In this document: in pieces, positions 62,621 to 64,000 of the stretch
Layout: the number at the start of each line of letters is the position of its first letter
How positions within the stretch are numbered: the stretch's first letter is position 1
Position numbers and translations under genes: made by a program
The notes under the pieces: model-generated
The model's input: the letters and a program-made list of their open reading frames with translations, nothing else
Database searches by the model: none
Told to the model about the DNA's origin: nothing
Assembly (NCBI GenBank): GCA_008508345.1
Contig: QNGE01000139.1
Coordinates: 297,107 to 361,106, forward strand
Direction: 5' to 3'
Length of the DNA stretch: 64,000 bases
Source: Paragonimus westermani
Lineage: Eukaryota; Platyhelminthes; Trematoda; Plagiorchiida; Troglotrematidae

Positions 62621-62759
62621 GTACCTTAGGTGAGTGCAGTGCTCTAGTTGGAAAACAACACTTCAGGACACATGCTTCGATCTTAGGAGCGGTAAGCTGT
62701 AGTTGATCGGTCCAGAACGTTTAGGGACGATCTTGCCTTCTGTTGTCGACACTTCTGTA

Positions 62760-64000
62760 CAAGAGTGATTCACTAGTCAATGTTCCTTGGAGTGTTTCGA
62801 ATGCATCACCCAACTGTTCTTTGGGACCCGAGGACGATGATGGGTACTCCTCGAAACTGCCTTAAAAAGTACACTGACTCCAAAGCATATGTTCGATTCG
62901 GGTTGGAGAAGGCTTTACTAAGCTACCCCTCATTGCCCAGCAACAGTAACTGAACCTGTGTTTATATACAACTGTTCACTGCTGGTATATCTCTTTTGAA
63001 CGCCTCGAGAACACAAAGGTGGTCTATTCTAGAGCGCACCGTGTTTCAGTTTACATCGGAACCATTCATTACTGACGTCTACAGTGAACCAACGGAACCG
63101 TCCATTGTAGCGGGGTTACTAGCAAACTGTATAACAAACTCCGACACCTATTGTGTGATGTTCTGCGATGCACACCACAGCGTATTGTACAGCGTAATCA
63201 TGGAGGTGTTATCTGTGATTGTTCTGCTCCGTGCTTTGTTAGGTAGGCCAAAAGGCACTCGGGCTACCTCGGCTGCAGTTAACGCGCATAGGAATTAGTC
63301 TGTGTTGCACGTCGACTCACCTTCACATCTTTTCGGTCTCCATTGACGATACACGAAACTTTTAATCGCCAGAGCAACAGAGCTCACCACATTGGAAATT
63401 CTACAATCTGTGATATTCCCGTTGACATGGTCTCAACATTTCTACCTGACTGTGTGCGTCTGGTGTGCCTTATAAACGGGATAAATTTTTGAAACTTTTT
63501 ACACGTACTCATATTTTATGTCACCCTACTTGGCTTCTTGTGTATTTCGAACTCGTCCCTCAATTATTTAGTGCGTTTATTGAAAACTTTGGTCGACTTG
63601 ACAGATCAGTGTATATAGTATACAGTGTGCGTTGCTTAATGCGCCTACCCGGGCATGTTCGTGTCCACGGTAGACTGGATGAATTTTCAGTGTTTGATTT
63701 TGAAGCGTTTATGGTTTTTTTGAAAGGTTGTGTACACATCTCATTAAACCCTGACTAACAAATTTATCAGTGGGTTTTTGAAACTTCCTAAATGGATATG
63801 ACTGATTTGGTGTTAGGTGACGCCGGCGTTTCCAGTATACCCTCTTTGCCAGACAGTGACGATCCTAAGCTCAACAACATGTTCCTCTCAAACAGTTCAC
63901 CGGACAATGCGGTCATCGTTAATAGAAGACCGGCATCTATACACTGTGGCAGTGTAATTAACCAACGTTTTTTCATAATAGTACGAGAATTTCTTACAAA
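62760..64000 (+). pseudogene. CACTA-like DNA transposase relic, continues past the window
   Basis: Plus-strand blocks match a transposase type found in animal CACTA-like elements, in order: RMHHPTVLWDPRTMMGTPRN (62799 on), YVRFGLEKALLSYPSLPSN, SRTQRWSILERTVFQFTSEP (about 63005) with EPTEPS, then in another frame CDCSAP and AKRHSGYLGC (about 63213-63270), HHIGNSTICDIPVDMVSTF (about 63390), VYSVRCLMRLPGHVRVHGRL (from about 63615) with FSVFDFEAFM, and from 63793 a C-terminal block with NNMFLSNSSPDNAVIV that is still open at the window edge. At least three frame changes and several stops make it non-functional. The HGxLDxFSxFxFExxM block is the part I recognise best. The superfamily call is from memory of the family pattern. 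Confidence 0.65.

Noticed and set aside
1..64000. Bacterial features: operons, ribosome binding sites, CRISPR arrays, insertion sequences
   Set aside because: Coding density, frame lengths and element types are those of a eukaryote; no regularly spaced repeat array was seen.

Overview
This window looks like a stretch of a repeat-rich animal genome, most likely a flatworm. I favour a tapeworm or fluke but cannot choose between them from sequence alone. There are no bacterial-type operons and no dense coding. Most of the 64 kb is AT-leaning sequence in which reading frames are short and broken. The recognisable protein traces are decayed retroelements and DNA transposons of kinds common in flatworms: a Penelope-like element (PLE) with a reverse transcriptase (RT) and a GIY-YIG nuclease, a LINE RT, a Ty3/Gypsy pol and a CACTA-like transposase. 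The one gene I would defend as functional is a basic helix-loop-helix (bHLH) transcription factor of the achaete-scute type on the minus strand at 49997-50683.

Layout: 1-5338 holds little beyond a 56-bp tandem duplication. 5339-7729 is a nearly full-length but broken PLE that starts with an inverted copy of its own middle. 7730-22734 has only unassigned frames. 22735-23870 is a second PLE remnant (inverted plus forward GIY-YIG pieces) that runs directly into a unit of about 390 bp carrying tRNA-like A and B boxes and a hammerhead-ribozyme-like core. 24995-25830 is a LINE RT relic. 35771-36555 is a third PLE remnant, again folded back on itself. 41990-42490 is a minus-strand copy of the ribozyme unit. 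Pieces of the same family recur at 54298, 56291, 58067 and 59522. 60990-62620 is a Ty3/Gypsy pol relic (RT tail, RNase H, integrase), followed at 62760-64000 by a CACTA-like transposase relic that runs off the window end.

The most interesting material is the hammerhead-bearing repeat family. At 58067-58281 a copy forms a perfect 78-bp inverted repeat with half of a ribozyme core at its tip, flanked by a perfect 14-bp direct repeat that looks like a target-site duplication. A single undetermined base stands where the other half should be. A copy at 59522-59659 supplies that missing half. Taken together they match the full hammerhead consensus, with a palindromic stem III of the kind expected to need dimers. 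Hammerheads associated with PLEs are known. The tRNA-like head joined to the ribozyme, the direct fusion to a PLE body and the perfect long hairpin are what deserve checking.
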